From Microbacterium sp. SORGH_AS_0969 (GTDB lineage: Bacteria; Actinomycetota; Actinomycetes; Actinomycetales; Microbacteriaceae): a stretch of DNA of 64,000 bases. Where the stretch lies: assembly GCF_030818255.1 (NCBI RefSeq), contig NZ_JAUTAG010000001.1, positions 1,240,001-1,304,000 of the forward strand, given 5' to 3'. The translations under genes were made by a program, and so were the position numbers. Of this stretch, positions 1-8,533 are shown piece by piece. Under the pieces are notes generated by a model. The model was not told where the DNA came from. It did no database searches and was given only the letters and a program-made list of their open reading frames with translations. Numbering within the stretch: the stretch's first letter is position 1; each line of letters opens with the position of its first letter.

Positions 1-41
1 GCGTGCTCACGGGCCGATCGTACCCGCGACACGCCCTCTGG

Positions 42-75
42 CCGAATCGATTCGATTCACGTCGAATCGATTCGG
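42..75. promoter_or_regulatory. Inverted-repeat operator in the MFS gene promoter
   Basis: Two 13-base arms, CCGAATCGATTCG (42-54) and CGAATCGATTCGG (63-75), are exact inverted copies, and each contains the 10-base palindrome GAATCGATTC. The arms end directly before the likely -10 hexamer (76-81), so a bound protein would cover the -35 region. The shape fits a LacI- or ROK-type repressor site, probably for a regulator encoded just outside the window. The regulator's identity is inference. Confidence 0.65.
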
Positions 76-81
76 TACAGT
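76..81 (+). promoter_or_regulatory. -10 hexamer TACAGT, leaderless start of MFS gene
   Basis: TACAGT ends seven bases before the ATG at 89, so transcription would begin at or next to the start codon. No Shine-Dalgarno sequence is present. Confidence 0.55.
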
Positions 82-88
82 GAGGCGC

Positions 89-1327
89 ATGGACACCGCC
101 CTCACCCGTTCTCAGCTCGTGCGCTGGCACATCGCGATTTGCGCGATCTTCCTGGCGAGCGGATTGAGCATCTCGACGTGGGCGTCTCGCGTCCCCGCGA
201 TCCGCGCGTCCCTCGACATCGAGAACTCGGGCGTGGGCCTGCTCCTGCTGGGCATGGGCGTGGCATCCATCATCGGCCTCTCGGTCGCCCCGGCCGTCCT
301 TGCGCGTCTCGGCGCCCGCACCGGCATGCTCACCGCTCTCGTCCTCGTCGGAGTGGGGCTCGCGATCATCGGGTTCGGCGCCGACGCCCTGCAGGTGTTC
401 GGGGTCGCCCTGGTGGGACTGGCGCTGTTCGGGTTCGGCAACGGAGCGGTCGACGTGATGATGAACGTCGAAGGCGCCGCGCTCGAGAAGGCCACCGGCC
501 GCACGATCATGCCGCTGCTGCATGCCTTCTTCAGCTTCGGCACCGTCATCGGCGCCGGGCTCGGATTCGTCGCGGTGAGCATGGGCATCTCGGTCTTGGC
601 GCACTGCGTGGCGATGGCGGTGGTGATCCTCGTGGTCGCGTTCGTCTCGATCGCCAACGTCCCGCGCCGCGAGGTGGCGATGGACGCCCCTGCCGCCGAG
701 GAGCGCGCGCATTGGCGCGAGCGCCTCAGCACCTCTCTCCAGGCGTGGAAGGAGCCGCGGACCTACACGCTCGGCGTCATCATGCTCGGTATGGCCTTCG
801 CCGAAGGCAGCGCGAACGACTGGCTTCCGTCGGCCGTCGTGTTCGGTCACGGCGCGCCCGAAGAGGCCGGACCCGCCGTCCTCGCCGTCTTCTCGGTCGC
901 CATGACGATCGGCCGTATCGCGGGCGGCCCCGTCGTCGACCGTCTCGGCCGCGTGATCGTGCTGCGCGTCCTCGCCGCGACCGCTGCGGCGGGACTCCTG
1001 CTGTTCATCGTCGCGCCGTTCGGGCCGCTGGTCTTCATCGGCGCCGCCCTGTGGGGCCTCGGTGCGTCGCTCGGTTTCCCGATCGGCATGTCCGCCGCCG
1101 CCGACGACCCCGCGAAGGCGGCCTCCCGCGTCGCCGCCGCGGCCACGATCGGCTACGTCGCCTTCCTCTGCGGTCCCCCGATCCTCGGCTGGATCGGCGA
1201 CCACATCGGGCTGCTCCCGACGCTGTTCATCGTGGTCGGCCTGATCGTGGCATCCGGGCTCTTCTCGGGGGCGGCCAAGCCGCTCACCGTCGAGAGCGCC
1301 GAGACCGAGAAGGTCCGGCGCGGCTAA
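89..1327 (+). CDS. MFS transporter, YbjJ-like
   Basis: A 412-residue membrane protein of the major facilitator superfamily with about twelve hydrophobic segments. The N-terminal stretch WASRVPAIRASLDI and the following glycine-rich helices resemble the YbjJ branch of the family, whose substrates are mostly unknown. The ATG at 89 is preferred to the in-frame GTG at 80 because the TACAGT hexamer lies seven bases before it. The stop overlaps the stop of the convergent Ig-repeat gene by four bases. The palindromic operator upstream suggests control by a local, probably sugar-responsive, repressor. The transport substrate cannot be told from the sequence. Confidence 0.88.
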   Translation: MDTALTRSQLVRWHIAICAIFLASGLSISTWASRVPAIRASLDIENSGVGLLLLGMGVASIIGLSVAPAVLARLGARTGMLTALVLVGVGLAIIGFGADALQVFGVALVGLALFGFGNGAVDVMMNVEGAALEKATGRTIMPLLHAFFSFGTVIGAGLGFVAVSMGISVLAHCVAMAVVILVVAFVSIANVPRREVAMDAPAAEERAHWRERLSTSLQAWKEPRTYTLGVIMLGMAFAEGSANDWLPSAVVFGHGAPEEAGPAVLAVFSVAMTIGRIAGGPVVDRLGRVIVLRVLAATAAAGLLLFIVAPFGPLVFIGAALWGLGASLGFPIGMSAAADDPAKAASRVAAAATIGYVAFLCGPPILGWIGDHIGLLPTLFIVVGLIVASGLFSGAAKPLTVESAETEKVRRG

Positions 1328-2787
1328 CGCGCGACCGCGGTCGTGGCTTTCGACGTCACGCTCTTCGAGGTGTAACCGGCCTTCGTGCCGGTCACCGTGA
1401 CGGTGAGCTTCGCGCCGCGCTGCGCGCTGGTCGGCGTGAACGATGCGGACGTCGCCCCGCGGATCTTCCCCCCGCTCGCGAACCACTGGTAGGTGAGCGT
1501 CGTCCCGCTCGTCCACGAACCCGGGACGGCCGTGAGGGTCGACCCGACACGGGCGATGCCGCGGATCGTCGGGGTGGGAGCGGTCAGGATGCCGGCCGCC
1601 ACCGCCGCCGTCGGCTTCGAGGTCTTCGACACCGACGTGTAGCCCGCGAGCGTCCCGGTGACCGTCACGGTGATGGACTTGCCCTTCTGCGCGGCACCCG
1701 GGGTGAACGACGTGGCGGTGGCCCCCCGCACCGCCACGCCGTCGGCGGACCACTGATACTTCAGCGTCGCGCCTCTCGCCCATGCCCCCGTGGTGACCGT
1801 CAACGCGCGTCCGACGCGGGCGGTGCCCGAGACGGTCGGCGTCGACGAGGCGAGCTTCGGGGCCGCGGCCGCGGCCCAGTCCATGGTCAGACGGGTGAAC
1901 GACCACACGCCGATCGAGACGGCGACCGCGCGAGCGGGATCGCTCGTTCCCTTGGCGGTCCCGTCGTAGTAGACGACCCGACCGTCGGTGTACTGCGCTC
2001 GCACGGTCACCTTCGTGCCGGTCGGGAGGATGGTCTCGTTGTAGACCCCGCCGAGTCCGCCGCCGATGAGGTCGAGCTCCGTTTCGGCCTTGGTGGAGAC
2101 GTCGGTCGCCACGACGCGCAGCTGCCGCATGACGACCGACTCGTCGAACATGAGCAGCTCGGTCGCGAGACCACCGCGCGCGACGCCGTAATCGATCGTG
2201 ACGTCCGAGACGCTCTTGGTCGTCGCGTCGACCACGGTCTCGTACGGCGAGGACGCGAACCACCCGTCCGGCATCTCCATCCGGCTGAAGACGGTGTACG
2301 TGCCGCGCGGCACGTCCGAGATGCGGAAGGTTCCCGCCTTCGGGTCGTATTTCACTTTGGCGCTCGGCACCGGAACCCCGCCGACCGGGGCGGCCGAGAC
2401 GGTGACCGCCGCCCGCTGCGCCGTCGTCGTGCGCTTGTCGAAGATCACCCGGCCCGAGATCGTGACGGTCTTCACGGCCGCCAGCTCGCCCACCGGGACG
2501 GGCGAGGAGGACGCTGCGGGAGAAGGTTCGGGAGCGGTAGACGACGACGGGGCGGGCATCGGTGCGACGAGCCCGATCGCCGTGGGAGCCGGGCTCGCCG
2601 TCGGGGTGACAGGCGACGGCATGACGGCCTGACCGGTCGCCGTCGGGGCCGGACTCGCCGACGCGGAGGCGGGCGCCGGAACAGCGGCGGTCGCGGGTCC
2701 GGCGGCGAGGAATCCCGCCACCACGACGGCGGAGACGCCGAAACCGATCGCCGCGCTCGCGCGCGTGAGTCCCGAGAAGAGCGACAT
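1324..2787 (-). CDS. Secreted Ig-like repeat protein
   Basis: A 487-residue exported protein. The start at 2787 is chosen because AGAAGG sits six bases upstream and because it places a classic signal peptide at the N-terminus (hydrophobic core ending GPATAA); an in-frame ATG at 2847 would add 20 residues. A Pro/Ala/Ser/Thr-rich linker follows, then a segment with CarboxypepD-like features (ISGRVIFD, GTYTVF). Two tandem repeats of about 83 residues form the C-terminus, each with G.ARVG..LT, Y.W.A and SFTP signatures and ending in TGT.AGYTS. Such repeats are common in actinobacterial surface proteins. No LPxTG motif or anchor is visible, so it is probably released or loosely wall-bound. Function unknown. 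Confidence 0.82.
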   Translation of the reverse strand: MSLFSGLTRASAAIGFGVSAVVVAGFLAAGPATAAVPAPASASASPAPTATGQAVMPSPVTPTASPAPTAIGLVAPMPAPSSSTAPEPSPAASSSPVPVGELAAVKTVTISGRVIFDKRTTTAQRAAVTVSAAPVGGVPVPSAKVKYDPKAGTFRISDVPRGTYTVFSRMEMPDGWFASSPYETVVDATTKSVSDVTIDYGVARGGLATELLMFDESVVMRQLRVVATDVSTKAETELDLIGGGLGGVYNETILPTGTKVTVRAQYTDGRVVYYDGTAKGTSDPARAVAVSIGVWSFTRLTMDWAAAAAPKLASSTPTVSGTARVGRALTVTTGAWARGATLKYQWSADGVAVRGATATSFTPGAAQKGKSITVTVTGTLAGYTSVSKTSKPTAAVAAGILTAPTPTIRGIARVGSTLTAVPGSWTSGTTLTYQWFASGGKIRGATSASFTPTSAQRGAKLTVTVTGTKAGYTSKSVTSKATTAVAR

Positions 2788-2836
2788 GGGCATCCTTCTG
2801 ATCCGGAGCCGCTGCATTCCGGCCCTTCTCCTCGTC

Positions 2837-2842
2837 ACGCTA
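2837..2842 (-). promoter_or_regulatory. -10 hexamer TAGCGT for the Ig-repeat gene
   Basis: TAGCGT on the minus strand about 50 bases before the start at 2787. No start codon follows at 6-7 bases, so this transcript would have a short leader carrying AGAAGG. Confidence 0.4.
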
Positions 2843-2923
2843 GACATCTCGCGAGCGCGGAATCGCGCCGAACGGCATTTCCGAACGACTCCGAACAGCC
2901 CGACGACGTGCGTGCGGGGCGAT

Positions 2924-2929
2924 TAGGCT
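2924..2929 (+). promoter_or_regulatory. -10 hexamer TAGGCT, leaderless start of nucS
   Basis: TAGGCT ends six bases before the GTG at 2936, and no ribosome-binding site is present between them. Confidence 0.55.
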
Positions 2930-2935
2930 CGTCGA

Positions 2936-3631
2936 GTGCGTCTCGTCATCGCCCGTTGCTCCGTCGATTACACCGGCCGTCTCAACGCGCATCTCCCCCT
3001 CGCCACCCGCCTGCTCGTGCACAAGGGTGACGGGTCGCTGCTCGTGCACTCCGACGGCGGCTCCTACAAGCCGCTCAACTGGATGAGCCCGCCGTGCAGC
3101 CTCGTCGTCGAGCAGCCCGACGACGTCGACGTCGAAGACGGCGTCGTCGAGCGCTGGCGTGTGACCCACGCGAAGAGCGGCGACGCTCTGCTCGTGCGGA
3201 TCCACGAGGTCATCCACGACACCGCCCACGACCTCGGGGTCGACCCCGGTCTCATCAAGGACGGCGTGGAGGCCGACCTGCAGCGCCTGCTCGCCGAGCA
3301 GGTCTCGGTCGTCGGCGAGGGGCTCACCCTGGTGCGACGCGAGTACCCCACCGCGATCGGCCCGGTCGATCTCCTGCTGCGAGACGACAACGGCGGCACG
3401 GTCGCGATCGAGGTCAAGCGCCGCGGCGACATCGATGGCGTCGAGCAGCTCACCCGTTACCTCGAGCTCCTGAACCGCGACCCCCTCCTCGCTCCGGTGA
3501 CCGGCGTCTACGCCGCTCAGGAGATCAAGCCCCAGGCCCGCGTGCTCGCGACAGACCGTGGCATCCGGTGCCTCACCCTCGACTACGACGAGATGAAGGG
3601 CATCGACTCGGGCGCTCCGCGCCTGTTCTGA
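2936..3631 (+). CDS. nucS: Mismatch-specific endonuclease NucS (EndoMS)
   Basis: A 231-residue NucS/EndoMS protein, the usual length. In actinobacteria lacking MutS-MutL, this enzyme cuts both strands at G-T, G-G and T-T mismatches and lowers the mutation rate, acting with the beta clamp. The N-terminal domain begins [11 protein letters not shown]. The C-terminal nuclease domain carries the RecB-like core with VDLLLRD, then [12 protein letters not shown] and QLTRYLELL, giving the D..ExK metal site. The GTG start is fixed by the leaderless hexamer upstream and by conservation of the N-terminus. It is followed 11 bases later by a small gene of unknown role. Confidence 0.95.
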   Translation: MRLVIARCSVDYTGRLNAHLPLATRLLVHKGDGSLLVHSDGGSYKPLNWMSPPCSLVVEQPDDVDVEDGVVERWRVTHAKSGDALLVRIHEVIHDTAHDLGVDPGLIKDGVEADLQRLLAEQVSVVGEGLTLVRREYPTAIGPVDLLLRDDNGGTVAIEVKRRGDIDGVEQLTRYLELLNRDPLLAPVTGVYAAQEIKPQARVLATDRGIRCLTLDYDEMKGIDSGAPRLF

Positions 3632-3642
3632 CGGAGACGACC

Positions 3643-4017
3643 GTGAGCGCGTACCTCGCCGAGTTCCGACGCAACGAACTGCGCAGGGAGGGGGAAGCGA
3701 ACGGCGTCGTCGAGTACGGCTGCGACCTCTTCCGCGGCGAGGATCGCGAGCTGGGAGTCTGGGTGAGCGGCCCGGATCGGTCCTCGATCGACGCCGAGGT
3801 CGTGCCGCTCGCCGAGAAGGCGCTGGCCGATCTCGACCGTCTCGTCAGCCTGGTCCCCCGTCCCCCCTCTCGGCTCGCGACGATCGCGGTCTCGCCGGGG
3901 CGCGTGCTCCTGACCTTCTGGGAGGACGGGGTGAACAACGAGTTCACCGCGTCGTTCTCCCTCGCGGCGGTCGCGAGCGCGCCGGGGTGGTCGTTCGACG
4001 GCTTCGGCGCGACCTGA
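3643..4017 (+). CDS. Small conserved protein, unknown function
   Basis: A 124-residue soluble protein starting at GTG 3643, with GGAG seven bases upstream. It follows nucS by 11 bases, so the two are probably cotranscribed. I do not recognise the family. The sequence has an acidic N-terminal half (YGCDLFRGEDRELG, WVSGPD) and a C-terminal part rich in beta strand (VLLTFWEDGVNNEFTASFSL). No catalytic motif, signal peptide or membrane segment is visible. The long overlapping reading frame that begins inside nucS is only the antisense-like extension of this frame and should not be used as its start. Confidence 0.7.
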   Translation: MSAYLAEFRRNELRREGEANGVVEYGCDLFRGEDRELGVWVSGPDRSSIDAEVVPLAEKALADLDRLVSLVPRPPSRLATIAVSPGRVLLTFWEDGVNNEFTASFSLAAVASAPGWSFDGFGAT

Positions 4018-4092
4018 CCGTGGCCCCACGACGCGTCCTCTCGCCGCGAGGGGTGACCGCCGCGCCCTGACGCTCGCGTCCGATCGCGCCGG

Positions 4093-4098
4093 TAGCGT
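4093..4098 (+). promoter_or_regulatory. -10 hexamer TAGCGT, leaderless start of HAD gene
   Basis: TAGCGT ends six bases before the ATG at 4105. The same TAGCGTGG string with the same spacing precedes the GNAT gene at 9371 and the island gene at 19526. Confidence 0.6.
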
Positions 4099-4104
4099 GG
4101 ACAC

Positions 4105-4824
4105 ATGCCTGTGCGTTCCCCTTTCTCGTGTGTCCTGTGGGACGTCGACGGCACGCTCGTCGACGCGTCCGAGGGGATCCTCCGCCGACTGACCATCACG
4201 CTCGAGCACTTCGGACGCACGCCCCCGACCCGCGACGAGCTGTCGCGCTGGATCGGTCCGCCGATGTTCGAGTCGTTCCAGGTGAACGTCGGAATGACGC
4301 CGGAGCAGTCGACCGAGGCCGTCGCCTTCTACCGCGGCCTCAACAAGAGCGAGGGATACACCGTCAGCGCGCGCCTCTACCCCGGCGTCGCCGACCTCGT
4401 GCACGATCTCCACGCCGCGGGCGTCCCGCAGTCGACCGCGAGCTCGAAGCCCGAGGTCCAGGTCGTCGCGCTGATGGACCACTTCGGCCTCGCCCCCGAC
4501 CTCGAGGCGATCGTCGGCGCCTCGCTCGACGAGCGCAGTCTGAGCGCGAAGTCCGACATCGTGCGCGAAGCACTCCGCCGTCTCGAGGCGAACGGCGTCG
4601 ACACCTCGCGTCCGGTCCTGATCGGCGACCGGCATCACGACGTCGAGGGCGGGGCGGATGCCGGCGTGCCGGTGATCTTCGTCCGCTGGGGCTTCAGCTG
4701 GCCCTATGAGGCCGACGGCGCCCAGGCCGCGGTCGACGACATCGACCAGCTGCGTGCGCTGCTCCTCGTCCACGACGACGAGCTCGATGCCGAGAGCGAC
4801 AGCGGGACCGTCACCCGTGTCTGA
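4105..4824 (+). CDS. HAD-superfamily phosphatase (phosphoglycolate phosphatase-like)
   Basis: A 239-residue haloacid-dehalogenase hydrolase. Motif I is DVDGT (nucleophile Asp13, acid-base Asp15), motif II and III lie around TASSKPE (residues 111-117, Lys115), and motif IV is GDRHHD (residues 174-179) with the metal-binding aspartates. The helical cap after motif I puts it in subfamily I, near Gph/YjjG-type phosphatases. It would dephosphorylate a small phosphorylated metabolite in the cytoplasm; the substrate is not predictable. It ends eight bases inside the next gene, implying translational coupling. Confidence 0.88.
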   Translation: MPVRSPFSCVLWDVDGTLVDASEGILRRLTITLEHFGRTPPTRDELSRWIGPPMFESFQVNVGMTPEQSTEAVAFYRGLNKSEGYTVSARLYPGVADLVHDLHAAGVPQSTASSKPEVQVVALMDHFGLAPDLEAIVGASLDERSLSAKSDIVREALRRLEANGVDTSRPVLIGDRHHDVEGGADAGVPVIFVRWGFSWPYEADGAQAAVDDIDQLRALLLVHDDELDAESDSGTVTRV

Positions 4825-6016
4825 TGTCGCCTGGGCGGTTCCGACCGCGCTGGCCATCGTCGGGGCCCTCCTCGTGACCTCCGTCGTCGTGATGGTCGTC
4901 CGCACCCGACGCCGCTCCCCTCGTATGCGAGCCGCCGCCGACGCGGCGCGCCTCGCCGCGGCCGACGCCCTCCTCCGTCTGGACGACGCGGCCACCGAAC
5001 TCGACGTCGCCTTCGAGGCCGCCGACGCCGTGGTCGACGGCGACTCGACGAGCTCTCTGCGACGCGGTCGCGCGGCCGCCCTCCGCGCGCGCGACCGCGG
5101 TTTCGTCGAGGTCGCCGCCCTCGAGACTTCGTCGGCGATCCCCGCTCAGCGCCGGATCGAGGCCGAGGCCCTGCGCGTTCAGCTCGAGGCGCAGTTCGAG
5201 AAGGTCGCCCGCACGCGCGCCGAGCTCGTCGAGTGGGCACACACGCACGGAGCCCCGTCCGACCGTGTGAGGGCCGCGCGAGCGCGACGCGATGACGTCG
5301 TCCGCACCGCCGGCGATCCCGCGCCGCTGATCGCGAGCTTGCGCGAGCGATTCGACGAGAGCGACTGGCACGACGCGGCCGAGGCCGCCGATGCCGCCGC
5401 CGCCGCTCTGGCCCACGCGGACGAGACGCTCGCCGCCGCCGACGCGGCCACGGACGGCGGCGAGATCGATCGCCTGGTCCACGAGGCGACGGATGCCACG
5501 CGCCGGACCGCTCGACACCTGAAAGCCGTCGAAGACGCCCACCGCATCGCCCTCCAGGCCGCCGACAACGCCGACGCCGAGCTCGCCGCCGCGCGCGAGG
5601 AGCTCGCGGCCGCCATCGACATTGCCGGAACCCGTCCCGACGAGTGCGCGCCCGACGCCGCCGCGCGACTGCGCGAAGCGACGAACGACCTCGATGCCGC
5701 GGCGGTCGATGCCCGGAAGCGGCCGCGCGCCGCGATCGAGACCGTCGCCCGCGTCCGCGAGCTCCGAGACGAGCTGCTCGGCGAGGCTCCCGGCCCGCGA
5801 CGGCGACTCGAGGCCGCGCGCGCCGCGCTCCCGGGGACGCTCGCGTGCGCGCGAGCGGCTCTCGCGGCCGCAGAGGCGCGGGACGACCGCACGATCGATG
5901 CGCGCCTGCGACGCGACCGCGCCCGACGCGAGCTCGCGGCCGCCCGCGCCGCGACCGACGCGGGTGTTGCCCTCGCCAACGCCCGAAAGGCCTGGCAGGC
6001 GGCCGCCGCGCGCTGA
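4817..6016 (+). CDS. Membrane-anchored coiled-coil protein, unknown function
   Basis: A 399-residue protein starting at GTG 4817, overlapping the HAD gene by eight bases. Residues 4-28 form one transmembrane helix (ALAIVGALLVTSVVVMVV), followed by a basic patch RTRRRSPR. The rest is almost entirely Ala/Arg/Glu/Asp-rich helix with heptad character, so a long cytoplasmic coiled coil is likely. No enzyme motif is visible. The topology recalls septum or wall-associated scaffold proteins of actinobacteria, but that is only an analogy. I do not recognise the family. Confidence 0.72.
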   Translation: MSDVAWAVPTALAIVGALLVTSVVVMVVRTRRRSPRMRAAADAARLAAADALLRLDDAATELDVAFEAADAVVDGDSTSSLRRGRAAALRARDRGFVEVAALETSSAIPAQRRIEAEALRVQLEAQFEKVARTRAELVEWAHTHGAPSDRVRAARARRDDVVRTAGDPAPLIASLRERFDESDWHDAAEAADAAAAALAHADETLAAADAATDGGEIDRLVHEATDATRRTARHLKAVEDAHRIALQAADNADAELAAAREELAAAIDIAGTRPDECAPDAAARLREATNDLDAAAVDARKRPRAAIETVARVRELRDELLGEAPGPRRRLEAARAALPGTLACARAALAAAEARDDRTIDARLRRDRARRELAAARAATDAGVALANARKAWQAAAAR

Positions 6017-6037
6017 CAGGGCGCACCTCCGGTGCCC

Positions 6038-6043
6038 TATCGT
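6038..6043 (+). promoter_or_regulatory. -10 hexamer TATCGT, leaderless start of the rhomboid-like/DUF2156 gene
   Basis: TATCGT ends seven bases before ATG 6051. The in-frame GTG at 6042 overlaps this hexamer and is therefore rejected as the start. Confidence 0.5.
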
Positions 6044-6050
6044 GAGCGAC

Positions 6051-8114
6051 ATGGGGGAGAACACCACGGCACGCCGCACGCTCCAGCTCATGCGTCGGGT
6101 TCCCGCGACGCTCGTGCTCGCCGGGATTCTGCTCGTCGTCGGCGTCGTGGGAGCGGGGCTGGGGCATCCGTTCTCCACCTCCGACCTGTTCCCGTCCGTG
6201 GCGTACGGTCTCCCCGCCCTTCAAGAAGGCAGGTGGTGGACTCCGGTCACCGGCACGTTCTTCCTCGACGCGCCGTGGGTGGTCGCCCCGATCCTCCTGG
6301 GCCTCGTGGGCATGGGGTACGTCGAGTACCGCCGCGGCTCGCGGGTCGCCGCGGGGTACTTCGCCGCGGGCCAGCTCGTCTCGGTCCTGGCATCCGCGCT
6401 CTTCCTCTGGGCGGCGGCACTCCTCCCCTGGCCGTGGGCTCAGCAGCAGGCGGCCGTGCTCGATGTGGGCCCCTCGGGCGGCGTCGTCGCGACCATCGCC
6501 GCCGCGGTCTCGCTCCTGCCCTCCCCCTGGCGCCTGCGCGCATGGACCGTGCTGGTGGCCGGGCTCTCCGTGACGCTGATCTACTGGGGCACGCTCCCCG
6601 ATCTCGAGCATGCCTTCGCGGTGGTCTTCGTGCTGATCGTCGACCGTTCGCTGCGCCCGCAGCGGGTGTCGGTGCGCGAGCAACGGCTCATCGCCTTCGT
6701 GGTCGTCTGCGCCCTCGGTGCGATCGAGATCCTGACGTTCTTCAGCCCCACCACCGGCCCCTTCGGGACGTCCGAGCCCGTCTCGGGATCGTGGGTCGAC
6801 GTCGCGGGGAACACGCTGCTGGTGCTCGTCGTCGCGACCGGCATCCGGCGCGGCCGTCGGTGGGCGTGGATCGTGCTCATCGCCTATGCGACCCTCAACG
6901 CAGCGCTGGTTGTTCTGCTGGCCGCGCTGGTGCTCTTCACCGGTGCCGCCGGCGTCGAGGCCGTCTTCGGCGTCGACCTCACGATCACCCTCGCCTCGTC
7001 GCTGCTGTGGACCATCGTCCTCGTCTATCTCGTGCTCATCCGCGCCGCTTTCCGCGCGCGCCCGAAGGCGGCTCTGGGCGAGACGCCCGCCCCCACCGTC
7101 GCCGACGTCAAAGACGAGCTACGCCGATCCGGTGGCGGCACCCTGTCGTGGATGACCACGTGGGAGGGCATGTCGTACGCGCGCTTCGGCCGCGGCATCG
7201 TGGCCTTCCAGCGCCGAACCGGTGTCGCCCTCGCGCTCGGCGACGCCCTCGGCCCCGCGGGCGATCGTCCGCGGGCCGTGCGCGCGTTCATCGACCGAGC
7301 CGAGAGCGCCGGCCTCGCCCCCTGCTTCTTCAGCGCCGGAGAAGAGACACGCGCGGCGGTGCCCGAAGGCTGGCGCAGCATCGTCGTCGCCGACGACACG
7401 ATCGTCGACCTTCCGGGCCTGAAGTTCACCGGCAAGGCCTGGGGAGCCGTCCGCACTTCGCTGAATCGCGGCGAGCGCGAGGGCATGACCTTCCGGCTTT
7501 CCCGCCTCGCCGACGAGACCTGGGGCATCCGACAGCAACTGCGGGCGATCTCCGACAGCTGGGTCGGCGAGAAGGGCCTCCCCGAGATGGGATTCACCCT
7601 CGGCACGCTCCACGAGGCGAGCGATCCCGAGGTGCGGGTGGCGCTCGCGATCTCGCCCGCCGGTGACGTCGACGGCTTCCTGTCGTGGCTGCCGGTGTAC
7701 GGCGAGGGCCGCGTGCGCGGATGGACGCTCGATCTCATGCGCCGACGCGACGGAGGCTTCGGCCCCGTCATGGAGTACCTGATCGGTTCGTCGGCGCTGC
7801 AGTTCTCCAGCGAGGGCGCGGATGTGATGTCGCTGTCGGGCGCGCCCCTCGCGCACGAATATCCCGCCGATGCCGGCCCCATCGCCGACCTGCAGCAGCG
7901 CATGGCCACGATGCTCGAGCCCGTCTACGGCTTCGCGTCCCTGCACCGGTTCAAGGAGAAGTTCCAACCGCGCTACGAGACCATGTACCTGCTCTACCGC
8001 GACGAGGCCGACCTCACGCGAATCGGCACCGCCCTCACGCGGGCGTTCCTGCCGCACGCGACGATCAGGCAGTTCGCCGCGGCCGGCCTCGACCTCATGC
8101 GCCACGAACGCTGA
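6051..8114 (+). CDS. Rhomboid-like membrane domain fused to DUF2156 acyltransferase domain
   Basis: A 687-residue protein in two parts. Residues 15-200 are membrane helices with rhomboid features: GRWWTPVTGTFF corresponds to the loop-1 WR motif, GYVEYRRGSRVAAGYF to the G..lE...G region, GPSGG holds a serine (Ser142) where the rhomboid nucleophile lies, and LEHAFA holds His187 where the catalytic histidine lies. The helix-2 H..N pair is absent (FLDAPWVVAP). More helices follow to about residue 345. Residues 355-687 form a DUF2156 domain like the C-terminus of MprF/LysX lipid aminoacyl transferases, with LSWMTTWEG and SLSGAPLAHE. A role in modifying membrane lipids is likely by family; proteolysis is speculative. 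Confidence 0.82.
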   Translation: MGENTTARRTLQLMRRVPATLVLAGILLVVGVVGAGLGHPFSTSDLFPSVAYGLPALQEGRWWTPVTGTFFLDAPWVVAPILLGLVGMGYVEYRRGSRVAAGYFAAGQLVSVLASALFLWAAALLPWPWAQQQAAVLDVGPSGGVVATIAAAVSLLPSPWRLRAWTVLVAGLSVTLIYWGTLPDLEHAFAVVFVLIVDRSLRPQRVSVREQRLIAFVVVCALGAIEILTFFSPTTGPFGTSEPVSGSWVDVAGNTLLVLVVATGIRRGRRWAWIVLIAYATLNAALVVLLAALVLFTGAAGVEAVFGVDLTITLASSLLWTIVLVYLVLIRAAFRARPKAALGETPAPTVADVKDELRRSGGGTLSWMTTWEGMSYARFGRGIVAFQRRTGVALALGDALGPAGDRPRAVRAFIDRAESAGLAPCFFSAGEETRAAVPEGWRSIVVADDTIVDLPGLKFTGKAWGAVRTSLNRGEREGMTFRLSRLADETWGIRQQLRAISDSWVGEKGLPEMGFTLGTLHEASDPEVRVALAISPAGDVDGFLSWLPVYGEGRVRGWTLDLMRRRDGGFGPVMEYLIGSSALQFSSEGADVMSLSGAPLAHEYPADAGPIADLQQRMATMLEPVYGFASLHRFKEKFQPRYETMYLLYRDEADLTRIGTALTRAFLPHATIRQFAAAGLDLMRHER

Positions 8115-8168
8115 TCGGTCGGACAGGCTGATCGGCCGGACACGGGGATGCCGCCGCGCCCGACCGAA

Positions 8169-8193
8169 TCGACCCCGGGGTCGCCGGGGTCGA
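8169..8193. terminator. Bidirectional terminator hairpin
   Basis: TCGACCCCGG and CCGGGGTCGA pair perfectly over ten bases with a five-base loop. The hairpin lies between the convergent DUF2156 gene and the cold-shock gene, so it can end transcripts from both sides. Confidence 0.65.
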
Positions 8194-8197
8194 GGGA

Positions 8198-8404
8198 TCA
8201 GAGGGGGCGGATGTCTTCCGCCTGCAGGCCCTTGGGGCCCTGCGCGATCTCGAACTCGACGCGCTGGTTCTCTTCGAGAGAGCGGTAACCGCCCGACTGG
8301 ATCGCGCTGTAGTGCGCGAAGACGTCCTGCCCGCCGTCATCGGGCGCGATGAAGCCGAAGCCCTTCTCCGCGTTGAACCATTTGACCGTGCCCTGCGTGC
8401 TCAT
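8198..8404 (-). CDS. Cold-shock domain protein, CspA family
   Basis: A 68-residue single cold-shock domain that binds single-stranded RNA and DNA. Both RNA-binding motifs are present: KGFGFI (RNP1) and DVFAHYSAI (RNP2). The start could be ATG 8404 ([10 protein letters not shown]) or ATG 8410 two codons earlier; GGAAAA lies at a workable distance from either, and the shorter form matches the usual family N-terminus. The promoter is probably TACTTT at 8457-8462 on the minus strand, giving a leader of about 45 bases. A strong hairpin lies further upstream. Confidence 0.93.
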   Translation of the reverse strand: MSTQGTVKWFNAEKGFGFIAPDDGGQDVFAHYSAIQSGGYRSLEENQRVEFEIAQGPKGLQAEDIRPL

Positions 8405-8456
8405 CGACATGCCGTTTTCCGCTTGAGCCGGCACCGAGCGCGCCGGACTTGCCCCA

Positions 8457-8462
8457 AAAGTA
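8457..8462 (-). promoter_or_regulatory. Possible -10 hexamer TACTTT for the cold-shock gene
   Basis: TACTTT on the minus strand about 53 bases before the ATG at 8404. No clear -35 sequence is seen. Confidence 0.35.
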
Positions 8463-8533
8463 GCGTCCGCGTCGAAACGGTGCACGAACCCGTGACACAA
8501 ACGTTGCATGCCGAAACGGGGCCGAAGCCCATA

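Noticed and set aside
139..3030. A 963-codon open frame running through the MFS and Ig-repeat genes
   Set aside because: Its product is an Arg/Ala/Gly string with no domain, and it crosses two well-supported genes on both strands; it is a shadow frame of GC-rich DNA.
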